Origin: Mesorhizobium prunaredense
Lineage (GTDB): Bacteria; Pseudomonadota; Alphaproteobacteria; Rhizobiales; Rhizobiaceae
NCBI RefSeq assembly: GCF_900156895.1
Contig: NZ_FTPD01000045.1
Location: forward strand, 513,044 to 577,043
DNA length: 64,000 bases
Direction: 5' to 3'
This document shows, in pieces, positions 63,107-64,000 of the stretch. Made by a program: the position numbers and the translations under genes. Below the pieces are notes generated by a model that did no database searches, was not told the DNA's origin, and saw only the letters and a program-made list of their open reading frames with translations. The first letter of the stretch is position 1. Each line of letters opens with the position of its first letter.

Positions 63107-64000
63107 ATGATTGCGAAACGTGGCGAACCAATCTGGGCCGTCGGGCTGATGACCGGCACCGTGCTGGACGGCAATATCGATGTTGCGCTGATCAAGACCG
63201 ACGGCGAGCGGATCGCGGATTTCGGCACCTACACGCTGGCGCCCTACCCCAGGTCGATCCGCAGCCTGCTGGAGGAGACGCTGGATCAGGCCAGGGCGTG
63301 GAATTTTGCCGGACCCGAACCGGCGATCTTTCGCGAAGCCGAAGAAGCGCTGACGCGCGCCCAGTCAGCAGCGGTCAAGGACCTGGTCGAAAGCCACGGG
63401 CTGACGATGGCCGATATCGGCGTCGTCGGCTTCCATGGCCAGACCGTGCTGCATCGGGCCCCGCAAATCGGCCGGCTCGGCCAGACCCGCCAGCTCGGCG
63501 ATGGCGAGTTGATGCATTCTATTCTGGAAACCAAAGTGGCATATGATTTCCGCTCGGCCGACATGCGCGCCGGCGGGCAAGGGGCGCCGCTGTCGGCCGC
63601 CTATCACGCCGCGCTGCTGCGCGATGCCGATATCAGCGGCGACACGGCGGTTCTCAATCTCGGCGGCGTCGCCAACATCACCTGGTGGGACGGCAAGGAC
63701 AATGTCGTCGCTTTCGACACCGGACCGGCCAACGCGCCGCTGAACGATTTCATCAGAGCGAAAGGGCTTGGCGACATGGATCGCGACGGTGCGCTGGCGC
63801 GGACCGGCACCGTCGACGAAGCCCGGCTGGCCAAGCTCCTGCAGCATCCCTACCTGGCCAAGCCCTATCCAAAGTCGCTGGACCGGTTCGATTTCGGCGC
63901 AGCCATGGCGGATGGGATGAACGCTGAGGATGGTGCCGCACTGCTCACGGCCTTCACCGCCGCAGCCGTCGGCAAGGCGCTCGACCTCCTGCCGCACCGG
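63107..64000 (+). CDS. anmK: Anhydro-N-acetylmuramic acid kinase, 3' truncated by window end
   Basis: Phosphorylates 1,6-anhydro-MurNAc, the step before MurQ. The ATPase fold shows GLMTGTVLDGNIDVALI at the N-terminus (a variant of the usual GLMSGTSLDG), GFHGQTVLHRAP, and NLGGVANITWW with FDTGPANAPLND. 298 codons are visible, and the frame is still open at 64000. ATG 63107 is used; GTG 63104 is an in-frame alternative. The gene belongs with murQ in a cell-wall recycling unit. Confidence 0.9.
   Translation, partial: MIAKRGEPIWAVGLMTGTVLDGNIDVALIKTDGERIADFGTYTLAPYPRSIRSLLEETLDQARAWNFAGPEPAIFREAEEALTRAQSAAVKDLVESHGLTMADIGVVGFHGQTVLHRAPQIGRLGQTRQLGDGELMHSILETKVAYDFRSADMRAGGQGAPLSAAYHAALLRDADISGDTAVLNLGGVANITWWDGKDNVVAFDTGPANAPLNDFIRAKGLGDMDRDGALARTGTVDEARLAKLLQHPYLAKPYPKSLDRFDFGAAMADGMNAEDGAALLTAFTAAAVGKALDLLPHR

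Overview
The window looks like a chromosomal segment of a GC-rich alphaproteobacterium, most likely a Mesorhizobium-like rhizobium. The reasons are the strong G/C third-position bias, the rhizobial palindromic intergenic repeats at 28-131, 36387-36436 and 47851-47899, and an erythritol locus that carries an Mpt-type polyol ABC transporter. No tRNA, rRNA, CRISPR array, insertion sequence or phage gene was seen. The species assignment is inference.

Layout. 134-1771: an acyl-CoA synthetase. 1830-6927: three type II toxin-antitoxin modules (ParDE, DinJ/YafQ, ParDE); each antitoxin frame is open and each toxin frame is broken. A SorC-type regulator and a class II aldolase/short-chain dehydrogenase fusion lie among them. 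7020-13219: an RbsABC-type sugar importer, divergent from mtnK-mtnA (5-methylthioribose salvage), with a perfect inverted repeat between them. 13512-28156: a D-apiose/D-apionate catabolic region (apnO, a sugar ABC importer, apsD, a frameshifted apnL, a NanR-like GntR regulator, a RuBisCO-like protein oiaX, and kinase oiaK). Two surface or secreted proteins are inserted at 14392-16979. Three copies of an ATTATACCAG motif (reverse strand: CTGGTATAAT) precede the three apionate transcription units. 28325-33247: an AraC regulator and a PaoABC-type molybdenum aldehyde oxidoreductase. 33441-35097: a DhaK/DhaL pair. 35094-50429: the erythritol locus (eryI, eryH, eryR, fba, eryC, eryB, a 2-hydroxyacid dehydrogenase, eryA, mptEDCBA, eryD). 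50870-59733: a tightly packed cluster of SWIM zinc finger, DUF5691, MoxR AAA+, DUF5682, VWA and FAD-linked oxidase genes, the least characterised system here. 59777-61846: pseudouridine catabolism (psuG, psuK). 62017-64000: cell-wall recycling (murQ, anmK; the latter runs off the end).

How the parts fit. The apionate branch (apsD, apnL, apnO, oiaK, oiaX) should yield a tetrulose phosphate. The erythritol branch (eryA, eryB, eryC) also yields one. Both can be finished by the EryH/EryI isomerases at 35094-36324, which lead to erythrose 4-phosphate and the pentose phosphate pathway. The DhaK/DhaL pair beside them could phosphorylate erythrulose. Much of the window is therefore a plant-sugar and polyol catabolic block, with a methylthioribose salvage locus on its left and an uncharacterised MoxR/VWA chaperone-like cluster on its right. 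All functions are read from protein motifs and gene context; no database search was run.
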